Of a stretch of 64,000 bases of DNA, positions 1-11,345 are shown one piece after another. Below the pieces are notes generated by a model, which saw only the letters and a program-made list of their open reading frames with translations, made no database searches and was not told the DNA's origin. A program made the translations under genes and the position numbers. Source of the DNA: Ditylenchus dipsaci. Lineage: Eukaryota > Nematoda > Chromadorea > Rhabditida > Anguinidae. The DNA is taken from the NCBI GenBank assembly GCA_004194705.1, contig SADC01000277.1, forward strand, positions 1 through 64,000, written 5' to 3'. Position 1 is the stretch's first letter, and the number at the start of each line of letters is the position of its first letter.

Positions 1-228
1 ATTTTGAAATGCAACCGCTTCTTGCTGCGATCAAAATTGTTTTTCAAGAAGTCGTATTTTTCTATAAAACCTTTTTGATGCACAATGTAAGCACAAAAAA
101 ATGAAGCTATCCCTAACTATCACTAGCTATCACTAACTCGGCTTGACACAGATGAAAATTCAAAAAAATCTAAATCATGAACTTGACGAGCACTGCAATT
201 TTTCAAAGTTTTAACTTGCTCTGCTTAG

Positions 229-477
229 CGTATAATCACTATTAGTTGGGCAGCCTGGATTATTTTTTGACCCTCTCAAAATCGGAAAAAAAAAAATTCA
301 GGTCGATCATCAGATTTTTGGGTGTCAACCCAAAAAAAATGAAAGCGGAATCGTGGAGCCCGAGTCAAGAAAATGCAATAAACAGGTTTACAAAATGTCT
401 TCTCTGCCCCGAGATACAGACTCTCAGGTGGGGAGGCCGGATTTTCAGAGGGGCCAGATTAAGTAGATCATTTACGG
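229..477. mobile_element. TACCGTA-family MITE, left-arm copy
   Basis: Read on the minus strand it opens with TACCGTAAATGATCTA and a ggcccctct cassette. It then has the core shared by this family, with the phrase gcggaatcg next to gagc, a cagtt/cagg-ttacaaaat stretch and a gagatacagac stretch. Its other end is degenerate. The mirror copy at 43207-43395 is split by a foldback insertion. No coding capacity. Confidence 0.55.
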
Positions 478-479
478 TA

Positions 480-696
480 CAGTCGAACCTGGATTTCTAA
501 AAAAGGTGTCCGTGTTATCGAGTTTTGCTTTTTAGATGAAAAGTTCTTGGATTTTGAGAAAAGATGGCAAAATTGGAATCCTTGCGATATTTGAGACAAG
601 ATTGTCAAACCGATTGACAAAACATTAAAAAGAGGTCCGAAAAAATGTCAGCTGGGGAACGAACTTTTGGGGTGTCCGTTTATCTAGGTTCGACTG
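480..696. mobile_element. CAGTC-family MITE (Tc1/mariner-pogo type)
   Basis: Starts CAGTCGAACCTGG, ends with the complement AGGTTCGACTG, and is flanked by TA on both sides (478-479 and 697-698). The cassette reads like AAACGGACACC and occurs near both ends and in the middle. The shared core includes gacaagattgtcaaaccg and an aaaatgtcagctggg block. TA duplication with CAGTC ends is typical of pogo-like or Tc1/mariner MITEs. Also present in the right arm, so it predates the arm duplication. Confidence 0.8.
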
Positions 697-1893
697 TATC
701 TCAAAATAGTTTTCCCAATTTTTGTGTTCATTTTAAATTTCGATTTCATTTATTATTAACTATCGAAAATATTCTTGAAGTAAAGAGCTGTGGATGAGCG
801 AAAATCCGCTAACTCTTCCAAACTGAAAAATTCGAGCAACGCTAAGCTAGTCAATGATTGAAATTTTAGAAAAATTTCAGATGCAAAAATAACTTTTTTT
901 TTGCAAAAAATATTCATCTTTTTCACAATGATGACTTTCAAAAAGGTCCTTGAAAAAATCATATTTGTTGATTGCGTGAAAATTTTTATTCACTTTGTGA
1001 AAAGGATGATTTAAATAATTTTTAACGCCATATTTTGGATGAGAATGTAGAGCACGTGAAATTTCAGAGAAGCAAAGAAAAAGGTTAAGATTTCCAAGCA
1101 GATCACACTCACATAAAAAGTTTTAGCTTGCTGTAAAACACATAAAAAGGCTTCGTCAATTGCTTTTCATCAAAAAAATTTTGAAGTTTTTTTTCAATTC
1201 TATTAATTCAATTCTATATCAGGCCTCTGCAGGGACCGAAAAGGAAGCGGCTCGGCCCTTCTCTTTGCTTCCTGTTTTGCGACCCCTAGTTTTGACAAGT
1301 AGGCCCAGCCTGGGCGTGGCCTGCTTCAAAAGCTTTACCACTATACTAGTTATTTTAGCTCGACTAACTTTCGTTTCTAAAATTTATATACAGATTTAAA
1401 AATTGTGCCTAAAATAATCGGATTTAATAAAGTAGTCCTGCGCGTAATCAAACGGGCAAAATTCTCGTTGTCCCCAACTGCGATGATTCTTTAAGCAAGA
1501 TGATTTGACTGTCTGTCTGCGTTGTTTTTTTTTGCAATCTTTTACATATTACTTATTCTAGAGAAATTTTTTTATTTTCCACTTCACATCTGAATAGAAG
1601 ACGATTCAGATTTTTGGACCTCGCTGGTTAACCCCGCTCCCCAAAACACTTCTCGGTTTAACCAGCCCTTAGGCCTGCTTCAGGGCCTAAGCGTTAGGCT
1701 TAGGGACAGCGCGTACTAATTCAAGCATCTTTCAAAAAAAAGTATGTTTTCTAGGTACCTGATAAACTATTGGGGGGAGGGGGTTGTGGGTGTTAGTAAA
1801 ACCGAGTAGTTTTTTTGGTGAGGCGGGGGGTGGGTGTTAGTTAAAAACGAGTAGCGTCGAATATTTATTTAATGTGATCGACTAATTGACTCA
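697..1893. other. Noncoding stretch, left arm
   Basis: AT-rich and without credible coding. A somewhat GC-richer patch at 1220-1330 is also in the right arm at about 42345-42455. Open frames here are short and contain no recognisable motif. Confidence 0.6.
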
Positions 1894-2029
1894 CAGTCAA
1901 CTCTCGATAATCCGTCACTCCTTGGGACCGGCCGTGGGGTGACGGATAATCAAGAGTGACGGATTAGCCTTATTTAAGGCAAAACAAAACAAAGTGTCAC
2001 GAAGATGACGGATTATCGAGAGTTGACTG
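1894..2029. mobile_element. Short CAGTC-family MITE, cassette ATAATCCGTC
   Basis: Perfect hairpin ends: CAGTCAACTCTCGATAATCC opens it and the complement closes it at 2029. The cassette ataatccgtcac recurs inside, next to a gggaccggcc core that is also seen in other members. The 3' flank is TA; the 5' flank has decayed to CA. The right arm has the same element at 41635-41774. Confidence 0.82.
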
Positions 2030-2512
2030 TATTATATTTCCGAAAAATCTGGCGGCAGATTTGTGGTATATAATTCTCGCCCAAATTGCACTGAAGCATT
2101 TTTAGATATATTTACCCTTATTATAGTTCGAAAAAGGTTATACTCGTTAAAGTGCGTCATAAAGTTGATACCGAGGGGTCGCATTATTCCGAGACTCGAC
2201 TGTAACAAAAAAATGACAATATTTAATAGTAATTATATTGTTTTTTGCATTTTTTTGTCCAGTATCTTATGTTCAGAAGTATAGAGTATACATTTGAAAA
2301 AATATCAGGCAGTAGTTTCAAGATGCTGATTTCCAATCACAGCTTTACAATTCCAAGCTACTAATATTGTGCATCAAAGCTTTTGAAATTATTGTTGGAG
2401 GTAAAATAGATTCTTAAAAAGTCCATTGCCACCTGTTTTGAATTGTCCCCCGCCAATTCAAATTTTTTCGCCTAATCATTAAACTTCCGTACGGATTTTT
2501 CATCTTGGTAAC

Positions 2513-2921
2513 TAGGGTGGATTCGGTCGGTTTTTTTGAAACCGGTCGGTTTAAAAAACCGGTTTTTTTTCAAACCGGCTTTCGTTCCGGTTTTTTCAAA
2601 AATCTTCGGTCGGTTAACCAGTACAGTCGAGTCTCGATATAACGCGACCCCTCGGACCGTAAAATGTCGCGGTATTTCAGGGGTCGCGTTATATCGAAGT
2701 TAAATTTGACTGACTTCCTTTGCTGGGATCATTTGAAAGGGTCGCGTTATACCGGGGTCGCGTTTACATCGCGACTCGACTGTACCGGTTTTCGGTTAAT
2801 TTTTGACTTAACGGTATTCGCTGGACCCGGTTTTCGGTTTTCCCGCATTTTTTTGGTCGGTTTTTCGGTTTCGGTTTTTGACCAAAAAACCCGGTTTTCG
2901 GTTAACCGACCGAATCCAACC
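2513..2921. mobile_element. hAT-like MITE made of CCGGTTTTCGG repeats
   Basis: Opens TAGGGTGGATTCGGTCGG and closes with the complement near 2910. The right-arm copy (41037-41155) has the cleaner ends TAGGGTTGGATTCGG. TAGGGTTG-type ends are characteristic of hAT elements. Target duplication is imperfect here. The interior is almost entirely permutations of ccggttttcggttaaccg. Confidence 0.55.
2624..2782. mobile_element. CAGTC-family MITE nested in the hAT-like MITE
   Basis: Starts CAGTCGAGTCTCGATATAAC and ends with the complement ...GCGACTCGACTG, with TA on both sides (2622-2623, 2783-2784). The cassette ataacgcgacc is repeated inside as gggtcgcgttat. The corresponding right-arm element lacks it, so it inserted after the arms separated, or was lost from the right arm. 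Confidence 0.85.
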
Positions 2922-3111
2922 TCTATTGGTTTCTAACAAAACAAGGCTAGAATTTAATTTTAGTATAGTTGTGTTAGAACCAAGTTGAAAAATCCGTACA
3001 GAAGTTCAATGACTAGGAACTTTTTTTTTTTGAATTGGCAAGGGACAACCGTTGTCGGAGATGGCAATGGCCCTTTAAAACATTTATATTTAATTTTAAT
3101 AATAGTTACAG

Positions 3112-6100
3112 GTGTTCCAATAAAAGCACTACAAATGGTTCGCAGTCAAATGAGACTCTTAGTAATGACAAAAAGTTGAGGTATCAGAAGAAAATCTTTC
3201 TTTCATGGAACGTTTAGGTATGACTAAAGAAAAGTTATTGTCTCAAATAGATGTCCTAACTAAACACCATCCGAAAATAAATGAGAAAGATGTGGTGAAA
3301 AAAAGTCGAATCTGAGTTGAAAACTAGCTTATCTAAAGATACACAGCTCATGATCACAGAATGCAAAAAGCTGCTGCGAAACTTTTCATCAAACGACGAA
3401 GTAGTAAATGTGGAAGATGCTCTGTTATTTTTTTCCGTGATGAAAGGCTGAATATTGTGCACGAGCTGGCACTTCTGCAAAGTGAAACTTTGGACGAAGC
3501 CATGTTGAAAAGTATGTGCGAGGAACACAAAAGCAACCAGCCCAAAGCTGCGAAGAATTTTTAAAAAGCAGTAGTTGTAGGTGGAGGTCCAATTGGACTT
3601 TACACTGCATTTCAGCTATTTCTTGCTGGCCTGCATGTGACTTTGGTCAACGACCGACCGCATAATGTTCGCAGCCAAGTTGTTTTTTTGAAATAGAACT
3701 GGATATTTGAACTACAAATTTTGCTGGGAACTGCTTTTGAAAAACTAGCTTTTGAAGACCCGTTGCCCGAAGAGCTGTTAGAATAGCTATGAGAACAATT
3801 TGAAGAATTTAGAAAATGCTTTGAAAGACCGGCTCTTTTCTCTGACAAAATGTATCAAAAACAGTGATGTGTCCCTTTAAATTGATATATGGTAAGGCTG
3901 TAGAAAGCATTCAATTCCTACCCCGGAAAATCCTTCTTACAAAGCTATTTTAAAGTCCTCAGAGGTGAAGAACACTGATGCCATCGACTTTGATTTACTT
4001 GTATGTGCTGCTGGAGTCAACAACAAATTTTGCAACACCTACTTAGGCATTCCTAAACAGCATACAATCCCGCAAAGATACGGCATAACAGTACTTGTCA
4101 AAGGAGAAAAATACGAAAATAAAAACTTTGTAGCATTTGGAGGTGGAATTCATTTTGAAGACATTAAAAAAATTATGGAAAAACAAAACTTTGAAAAAAA
4201 CATAAGTGAAAGCTCGTTTCTACCAGAAGAAATCAAACACAAACATGCTAATATTAGTTCAAAAATGGGCAGAAACAATTTCGAGTTTCGAGCTTAATGA
4301 TACTAGAAGTACCTTTTATTTCGCTTCGATTATGGATCCTGTTTTGTCAGAATTTTTAAATGATTTGGAAAATGAAAAAAACGTTTACCTCAAGGACACG
4401 CTGGAATCAAAAAAATGAATGACTTAAAATATTTTATTGGAAGAAAATGGATTGTAGCTCTGGCTAATGTATTTATAAACAGCAATAGAAAAGATAAAAA
4501 AACAAGTTCGTATCAATATGGAGCGACAGATGAAAAAAAGATGCTTAATATAGGTAAGATTCTTGATTCTAAATATATTATCAAAAATCTTGCTCGGAAT
4601 CATGTCTAGCAAATTACCGTTCAAACTGTACCCTCTTCTAACGTCAATTGATACGTTCATCTTGTAGCCCAAGGTCGATTTACTTAGTGTAGAAAAGTCC
4701 TGACTGCGAACAGAGAATTTTGAGTTTGGGGTCTCCGAAACTCAGAAGACCCCCCAAGAATGCTAATTTTAGACCCTTCAGGGTACTTATGCACATTATA
4801 GGCCCCCAAAATATTTGCCGTTCTATTAGTGTTTTCTTTTTCAAAACCTTATTATAAATTCCAAATCGAAGCCGAGGTGGGACCTGCCGTCATCTGTTTA
4901 TCAACTTTGTGTCTGAATATCTCTGGAGAAAGAAATTCAAAGGACCAGATGCTCTATTTTTCTTTTGGAACATGTCTCTGAAGTGTTTGTATGTGTAATG
5001 GTGAGATCACTGTTCGTTCTGTAAATGACTCCGAGTGGAATTATGATGTGTTCGAGGAATAAACGAATTTTATACGGGATTTATAATAAGGTTTGAAAAA
5101 GAAAACACTAATAGAGACGGCTAATATTTTGGGGGCCTATAATAATGTGCATAAGTACCCACTTCAGTGCCTCAATGCTCAGTTTTTTGTTTGTCAAGTG
5201 ATCATTCTGACCATTATGACCTTATTTTACTTCTTAATTTCACTTCTAACAGCGATGTTTTTTTAAAATTTTTTTGAAAAACTTCTTAAAATTTAAATTT
5301 TACTACTAAAATTTCGAAATGTCCTGTGAAAATTTGAGCTTTTAAACATTTTTAAAAAAGTTTTTAAAACATCACTGTTAGAAGTGAAATTAAAAGTTAC
5401 ATGAGGATGATTGATCAGAATGACCACTTGATAAACAAAAACTGAGCATTGAGGCACTGAAGTATCCAAAATAAGCATTTTTGTGGGGTTTTTTGAGTTT
5501 CCGAGGCCCCAAACTTAAAATCTTGTTCTCTGTCCGTAGTTCTCTGTTCTCTGTCTAGTTCTCTGTCCGACTTTTGCTACACTAAGTGAGTTGACCATGG
5601 GCTTCAAGATGAACGTATCAGATTGACGTTAGGCAAGGGGACAGTTAGAATGGTTCCCTTGTAAGTTAAGTCTGTGCACGCATTTCTAACCCTCATCATT
5701 CCTAAGGCTTGAATTTTTTTTGTACTTTTTCTTAATTTTTCAGCTTTCGGTTAGACATTTTTGCTCCCTTATCTGTTTTTTAGTTGAAGGTGGAAAATTT
5801 GTGTGTTTTTGGTCTTTTTGGAATATCTTTTTAGGTTGAGACACTTTAGTGCCCCAAGACAAAAAATTGAAAAGTCAGAAAAACCTTTTTTTAAAAGTGC
5901 ATTCCTCTACCTAAAAAAAACATTTTTCTACACGTTTAGGCTCTTCTACACGTTTAGGATCTAAAACACACAAAAAGTAGTTAAAACTGCTTTTAGGCAG
6001 GAATTGCTACAGTAAAAATTGAGCCCCATACCTAAATTTTTACATTGGAACAACACATATAAATTTTGAGTTGTTTTTTCTATAGTTTATTCACAATAAC

Positions 6101-6679
6101 TCACCTATTAAGATCCAATAATGTAAACACATCTACATTTGACTTGATCCAATTTGCTCTGGACAAACCTGCTGTGAATACCAAGTCTAGGCCATTCAGC
6201 TATATTTAGTAGCTGTGGGCGACTCTGCAGCTAGTCCACATTTTTACAGTGGTACTGGTTTAGCTACTGGAAGAGAAGTGTCGATTCTGCAGTAAAACTA
6301 ATTAAGGATTACAACAATGACCATAGTAAAACAGCAGATCTCCTCATCGTTAAGATAAAATAAGAAAATTTGAAAAAGTTAAAGACCAGTACTTTATAAC
6401 GGTGAAAAATTTGTAAAACCAAGGTTACCAGAAGAAAATTGATGAAAAAGCCGTAGAATCCATGTGTTCACAGTTAAACAAAAATAAAGAAAGACGGTGT
6501 CTTAGAACATGATTACGCTTTTAAAATAAAAAACGATGTGTCTTCGAAAATTTACATTTGAAATTGAAATTAACAACAAACAATTTTTATTCTAAAGTCA
6601 CTGGCAGAGGTGAAATTGAGATAGAAACCAAACATATGCTACTATCATTCAAGCAGTTATGTCACTGAAGGAGGAATAA
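3112..6679 (+). pseudogene. FAD-dependent oxidoreductase, left-arm copy, broken
   Basis: Mirror copy of the right-arm gene at 36889-40431. Coding resumes after an acceptor-like ttacag at about 3110. It has several frameshifts relative to the other copy, for example after the region coding VVVGGGPIGLYTAFQLF (about 3570-3625) and near 3780. Recognisable blocks are an N-terminal helical part, the GGGPIG dinucleotide-binding loop, a central block at 3965-4609 (LLVCAAGVNNKFCNTYLG...), a long intron 4610-6150 filled by a palindrome, and a C-terminal block with the GDSAA motif at about 6220. The C-terminal frame is also interrupted, for example by an extra base near 6215. The right-arm copy is the better candidate for function. 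Confidence 0.7.
4612..5660. mobile_element. 1-kb palindrome in the FAD-gene intron
   Basis: Outer arms 4612-4800 and about 5470-5660 are complementary (accgttcaaactgtaccc against gggacagttagaatggttcc). Inside are two smaller hairpins, 4785-5160 (ends cttatgcacattataggccc) and 5165-5475 (ends cacttcagtgcctcaatgct). The same nest lies in the right arm at about 37880-38930. Outer ends resemble those of the element at 16022-16400. Confidence 0.7.
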
Positions 6680-7085
6680 AATACAAAAACACAAATTTAA
6701 AAAAAACTGATTGGAAGTTCAAGTTGCAAGGATGTGGAAGCTCCAAATTACAAGGCTTTCCAGCACATAACATATGATACATTTGCTACTATTTATGTTA
6801 TGTCTTTTTTGAAAAAAAACAATTAGTTCTTTTTATTTGTTCTAGTAGCTCATCTGGGTAAGTTATTTTTAACGCATGAAAAGTAAGAACATTTGTATGT
6901 CGATTTCGGGATTTTTCGGGTTGTTCAGTCGAAATCTAAAAAGTGGAATCGGTAAAGCTCGTCAGAATTGAAAAAATGCAAGAAAGCGATGTTCTGAAGT
7001 GAGATTTAGTTAAGAAATAAAAGAAAGAGAAAATTTAGTGGTTGAAGCTAGCAAATGGAACTCAAACCTAGCTCCAAAGACAGTT
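6680..7085 (+). other. Noncoding stretch with a TACCGTA-family core remnant
   Basis: After the end of the FAD gene, 6895-7000 matches the core seen in TACCGTA MITEs (cgatttcgggatttttcggg, then gaatcggtaaagctcgt). Terminal repeats are not visible, so this is a remnant. Nothing else recognised. Confidence 0.4.
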
Positions 7086-7092
7086 TCGATAC

Positions 7093-7645
7093 ACAGTCCA
7101 ATCTCGATTCAAGGACAGAAGTTCGTTCCCACCTTGGGTCCGACACTTTTTTAGCCCAAATTTTCAAATTATTTTTCACTTGTGTTTCGACAGTGTGTGG
7201 TCTTGAATATCGCAAAGATTTGGCCGATCATATTAAAACATCAAAAACGCATTGCGAAAAAGGAAAACTTAAAAAAATCAAGGGAACCCAAAATATGACG
7301 CTTAGAGAAAAATACTCTTTAGATGGAGGGGTGCACTTGGGCTTTTACGTTTATGCTGATACACAATAAATGATTTGAAAAATAATTTTGGAGCAAAAAA
7401 GGTTCCGCGCGCATTTAAATTTGCCGAATTCCATAGTCATCACAAGTATGGTCCTTTAAATCGAGTTTTTACTTTTTTAGAAGAAAAAATTTTGAATTTC
7501 TGAAAACGATCGGCAAATTCGGAACCCGTGTGATATTCGGACGACACTGTCGAAACACAACTGGCAAAAAATTGTAAAAATCGGACTAAAAAAATGTCGG
7601 ACCCAAAGTGGGAACGAACTTCTGTCCTTAAATCGAGAGGGCACG
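7093..7645. mobile_element. Long CAGTC-family MITE, left-arm copy
   Basis: Starts near cagtccaatctcgattcaag. Its right end, cttaaatcgagagggcac, is degraded. It has the conserved core: gttcgttcccaccttgggtc, then ccgacacttttttag, a cagtgtggtc block and gatcggc, in mirror order on both halves. The right-arm copy at 35967-36523 keeps both ends. Confidence 0.65.
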
Positions 7646-7668
7646 GTAAAATAAAAAATATTGCAAAG

Positions 7669-8134
7669 TTTATGGCATAATATCTTTTGGTTTGCCTAAA
7701 AGCTCGAAAATGCCACCAAAAAACTTTTCTGTCACCAAAAACTTAAAAGCTAAATATTTTAAAGTTTTTTTTTCAACTTTTTTAAATTTTTTCAGTATCG
7801 TGTAGCCCAGAATCTCAGCTTTCCAACAAGCCATCAGCTGACGAATGATGTTTCAAAAGTTGGAGGAGAAGGTTTTTGAATTTAGTAAATTTTTCCAAAA
7901 ATTTGGTCCATTTGAAGAATTTTTACTCCAACTTTTTGAAACTTCATTTGGATAATTGGTAGCTCATCAGAAAGCCGAGATCTTGAACTACACGATACTG
8001 AAAAATAAAAAGAAATAGTACAAAAGTTAAGATAAAAAGTCAACTTAATGTGAATTTTGGTTTTTGGTGCCAGAAAAGATCTTTTTTGGTGGCATTTTCG
8101 ATCTTTTTGACAAACCAATCAATATAAGCCAAAG
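7669..8134. mobile_element. Left-arm-specific palindromic insertion
   Basis: The right arm reads straight through this site (near 35935-35955), giving an empty site. The insert ends with related inverted sequences, tatggcataatatcttttgg on the left and the complement of ttggcttatattgattggtt on the right. It folds around 7890: agtatcgtgtag with its complement, and two copies of a ccaactttt block. The duplicated flank is short (caaag / aaag), so class is undetermined. Confidence 0.65.
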
Positions 8135-8417
8135 CTTATTAGCATATATACAAAAAGTTATCGATTTTCCCTAAAAAGCAATAGAAAAAAAAAAGAACAG
8201 ACAAATCATCAAATGCATACCCTATAATTCACCAACAGAATATACAGCTAATCTCAAAAAAAGTATTTTGTAAAATAAATATCGAGTATATACTTTATAG
8301 AGGCTGAACGATTTTATTTGTGAGGAAGTTTTGCATTTTATGTTTTCAACCAAGATCTTGCTAGCTTATATATTTTATTTAAAGTCTTGAACTTCGTTTA
8401 TCAATTCTGTTGAGTTA

Positions 8418-8735
8418 TGTTATTATTTCTTCTGCATTTGCCTTTTTTTTGCTGCCGCAGTGCATCGCTTTTAGGCTAATAAGCTATGATTATGAGGAGG
8501 AAGTAGAGCAGTCTGACAAAACTTACACATTTACCCAATCAGAGGCTAATCATCTGAATTCGAAGATAGAAGCCCTGGAAGACACAGTTAAAAAGCTCAA
8601 ACTCGACTTAAATAACATTGCAGAAGTGACTAAGAAAACTTGATTTTATGTCTAAAGACGCTGGTTTGTGCTTGATTTAGACAGTTAAAATTTCAAGTCA
8701 AATGACAATAATTGTTCAGGATTTACTGAATTAAA
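8418..8735 (+). pseudogene. Secreted coiled-coil protein, left-arm copy, broken
   Basis: Counterpart of the intact right-arm gene at 35347-35664. The start ATG at 8418 is kept, but the signal-peptide region has three small indels. A one-base insertion near 8635 (aagaaaac against aagaatc) stops the frame after VTKKT. The middle part, DYEEEVEQSDKTYTFTQSEA followed by a leucine heptad region, matches the right-arm protein. Confidence 0.7.
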
Positions 8736-8744
8736 TGCGTGACA

Positions 8745-9160
8745 ACACTTTTCACCATATTAAAACTTCTCTAGTCTTTAGAGCCACAAAAAGTTGGGCT
8801 CTATATGTGTTCGAGGGTACACCCAAAAAATATGCCTTGGTTCTTCCTGTTGTTTTTTTTGCACAAACTTTGAAAAAGTATTTGGTCCCCCCCCTTAAAA
8901 AACCATTGCCGTCTCCGACAACAATTGTCCACCGCGAATTTTTTTTCTTTATCGTTGGATTTACGTACGAATTTTTCAACTTGGTTTCTAATGAAACTGT
9001 ACCTTAAATTAAATATTGGGCCTTGTTTTGTTAGAAACCAAGCTAAAAAAGCTGTACAGAAGTTCAATGATTAGGCGAAAAAATTGAATTCGAGGGGGAC
9101 AATTTAAAACAGGTGGCAATGTCCATTTAAGGCATTCTACCACGTTTCGGTCACTGGAGC
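8745..9160. repeat. Dispersed repeat with GGCTCTATATGTG start
   Basis: The phrase gggctctatatgtgttcgag at 8797 recurs at 30260, 34725 and 35270 and, in variants, at 28970 and 29500. 8880-9110 forms an inverted repeat with ends related to the element at 2425-3085 (ccgtctccgacaacaattgt). No coding evidence. Confidence 0.5.
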
Positions 9161-9164
9161 TGGG

Positions 9165-9390
9165 CAAAAAATATACTCTATATGCATTTTTGTTGAAGAG
9201 TCTTGGTCGGAATCATGTCTAAGGTAAGTGAGATGCGCACACCCAGTACCTGCATGCCAGAGTTTTTTTTATGCGGTAGGCCGTAGTTAACCAATATAAT
9301 TTTCAAATTCCACCTTTTTGGGTATCCCGGTACCCTTTCAGGTCGAATTACCTTGGTCACCCAAGGTAAAAAGTCAAATTTGGTCAAAAA
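9165..9390. repeat. Dispersed tctaaggtaagtgag family, deleted copy
   Basis: Shares cggaatcatgtctaaggtaa and ttatgcggtaggcc with copies at 11560, 12240, 31000, 54640, 58800 and 59650, but the central hairpin between the two halves is missing. See the entry at 12240-12560 for the family description. Confidence 0.6.
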
Positions 9391-9648
9391 AAATATTTTT
9401 TCAAAAGTTGACGAAAAGTCTTTCCCGGCCTTTTTTCACCCTTTCTACACATTCTAACTCTAAAACATACGAAAAAACATGATTTCGGGCATTTTGGGAG
9501 AGAACCGTATAAGGGAGTTTAGCCTACCAAAAATTGAAGTTGAATTGAAGTGGTTTAAAGTGTATATAAATAGTTTCTGAAGCTAGAACAAAAAAAATTT
9601 GCAAAAAATCAACAAGGAGGACCGAGGCATATTTTTGGGTGTACAGTT

Positions 9649-9807
9649 CACTCTCAATTTACTTTTATCTCAATTTAGTGTAACTCTGATAGTGGTGTGT
9701 TATTTTATACGATTTGGTTAGTTTCCTTCGAAATATAAAGAATTATACCTTGGATTTAGTGTATGTTTTTCAGGTCCCCGGGAGCTACACTAAATCGAGA
9801 GGAATGT
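9649..9807. mobile_element. CAGTC-related element, left-arm version
   Basis: Starts cagttcactctcaattta; the other end reads ctaaatcgagaggaatgtat. The right-arm version (34749-34837) is only 89 bp, with cleaner CAGT ends and TA flanks. Both share the central ccccgggagctacac. The left copy contains about 70 extra bases. Confidence 0.5.
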
Positions 9808-10043
9808 ATTCTTGAACACATATAAATCCAAAAGTTGAGCCTTTCTTTATGCGCTTTTCAAATCCCATTATCTCGACCTCTTCATTATCTGGCTGAATAC
9901 TAAAAGACCTTAATTTGACCTACGAATTTCCCACTTCTATATTTTTCGAAATCAGAGAAGAGAAATTTTAGAAAAAAAACCTACTATTTGAAAAATTCTA
10001 AATTTTCATTATTCTAAAAAACAATACTCTTTAAGTTATTCAG

Positions 10044-10544
10044 GTGTTCAGCATTTGAGAATCAACGTCAAAGTAAAGGTTGAAAACGAATTGGAAGAAA
10101 CACCAGCCTTGACACTTGGAGGAGCTGAGTGGTAAGTTTTTGTAAAACTTCTGTATTTCGATTAATTTTCTTTCTGCGCAGGAAACTAGGCTTCGAAATG
10201 GCCAATTTGACGATGAAAATCTACATCAAGTACTTTCAAAAGGAAAGATACAAGTGGTTGAACAACAAATTTACCCTCACTTTATTGGAAAGCATGAAAA
10301 TTTGAGCTACCATGTAAGACCTTTATTACTATTCCTCACGTTTCTACATTTTTAGGGGGAAATGCTTTTGCCCCAACAAAGAACATGACGCAGCCGGTCT
10401 GCATACATTGGTATGATCGTATGGCCTCAGTTTTTCCATCCAAAGTTCGGATTTCACGGACGACTTAGAAATGGAAGGCGTTGCCGACTTTTGGTACGCC
10501 AAAGAGGTGGACCTGTGCCTCCAGAAGATATTGAACCAGTTTAA
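10044..10544 (+). pseudogene. MATH-domain protein exons, left-arm copy
   Basis: Three exons by splice signals: 10044-10131 (donor GTAAGT), 10182-10313 (donor GTAAGA) and 10356-10544. Exon 2 lacks one T at cacttta (right arm has cactttta) and shifts out of frame. Exon 3 also has indels, for example cggtctgc for cggttgctgc. See 33719-34226 for the better copy and the domain argument. Confidence 0.7.
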
Positions 10545-10644
10545 TAACAAAATGTATTAGCCAAATGTTTCAAAGAGTTCTATTTATGCCGTAAATAAAA
10601 GTTGATTCAAAGATTTTTTTGATTACGGTTTTGATTAAAAATTT

Positions 10645-10725
10645 ATGGCTCAACATAGGTCCCGCAATTTGCTTTTGCGCAATCTGCATTTGCGCAATTT
10701 GATTTCGGCGCAATTTGCAGAACAC
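10645..10725. repeat. GCGCAATTT short tandem motif
   Basis: Degenerate tandem units of tttgcgcaa(t/a)ttgc kind at the inner end of the arm, mirrored at 33550-33602. The same motif builds the terminal repeats of the nested element at 27439-27891. Confidence 0.55.
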
Positions 10726-10754
10726 ATTTTCAAAAGTTTCAAAAAATCAGTAAT

Positions 10755-11345
10755 ATAGTTTGTTAGTATATCTTGATATGTCATACTTATTCTTAAATGA
10801 AATATATCTTGATATGCCATACTTATTCTTAAATGAAATATATATTCTGACAAAAATATAAAAAAAATTAAAATTCCCAAAAAAGATTAAAAATGTATAT
10901 TTGTGTGTTTCGCATGGCAAGTTATACGTTGGCGATTTTTTGGTTGGCGAGTATCCGTGGCGAGTTTTGCCGTTGGCGAGTTTTGGATGGCGAGTTTTGC
11001 CATTGGCGAGTTTTTGGATGGCGAGTTTTTTGTTGGCGAGTTTCGCCGTTGAGATTTGCCGTTGGCGAGTTTTGCTGTTGGCGAGTTTTTTTGTTGCGAG
11101 TTCGCCGTTGGCGAGATTCGTCGTTGGCGAGTTTCGCCGTTGGCGAGATTTGCCGTTGGCGAGATTTGCCGTTGGCGAGTTCCGCCGTTGGCGAGTTTGC
11201 CGTTGGCGAGATTGCCGTTGGCGAGTTTTGCCGTTGGCGAGATTGTCCGTGGCGAGTTTTTTACGTTGGCGAGTTCTGGCGTTGGCGAGTTCTGGCGTGG
11301 CGAGTCTTTGCGTTGGCGAGTCTTTTGTTGCGAGTTGGTCGCGTC
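10755..11345. mobile_element. Foldback-type end with TTGGCGAG array
   Basis: A subterminal block (10755-10890; taatatagtttgttagtata to atttgtgtgtttcgcatgg) leads into about 25 irregular units of ggcgagttttgccgtt up to 11345. The same block and a short array occur in reverse at 59962-60195, so this is one end of a repeated element. Long open frames across it (for example 10893-11369) are by-products of the repeat. Tandem-array ends are the hallmark of foldback elements. Confidence 0.7.

Larger units (their letters stand above)
2425..3085. mobile_element. Palindromic element with about 110-bp terminal repeats
   Basis: The left end reads ccattgccacctgttttgaa and later cgtacggatttttcatcttg; the right end carries the complements up to ggcaatggccctttaaaac. 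The ends face inward around a nested hAT-like MITE and a nested CAGTC MITE. Related ends occur at 8880-9110, 40880-41250 and, weakly, 47400 and 57120. No open frame of note. Confidence 0.6.
1..10752 (+). repeat. Left arm of a large inverted repeat
   Basis: This arm reappears in reverse complement at about 33511-44636. Anchors include the phrase cggcttgacacagatgaaaa near 142 (mirrored near 44480), MITE 480-696 (mirrored at 42980-43206), the FAD gene, the coiled-coil gene and the MATH gene. Homology is already present at base 1, so the true outer end lies outside the window. It stops near 10752, just after gtttcaaaaa, where the two arms run into different foldback elements. By eye the unique parts are above 90 percent identical, with many small indels and several arm-specific insertions. 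Confidence 0.93.

Noticed and set aside
10905..11345. Repeat-spacer look suggesting a CRISPR array
   Set aside because: Units are irregular, with no constant repeat length or unique spacers, and the setting is eukaryotic. It is a foldback-type array.
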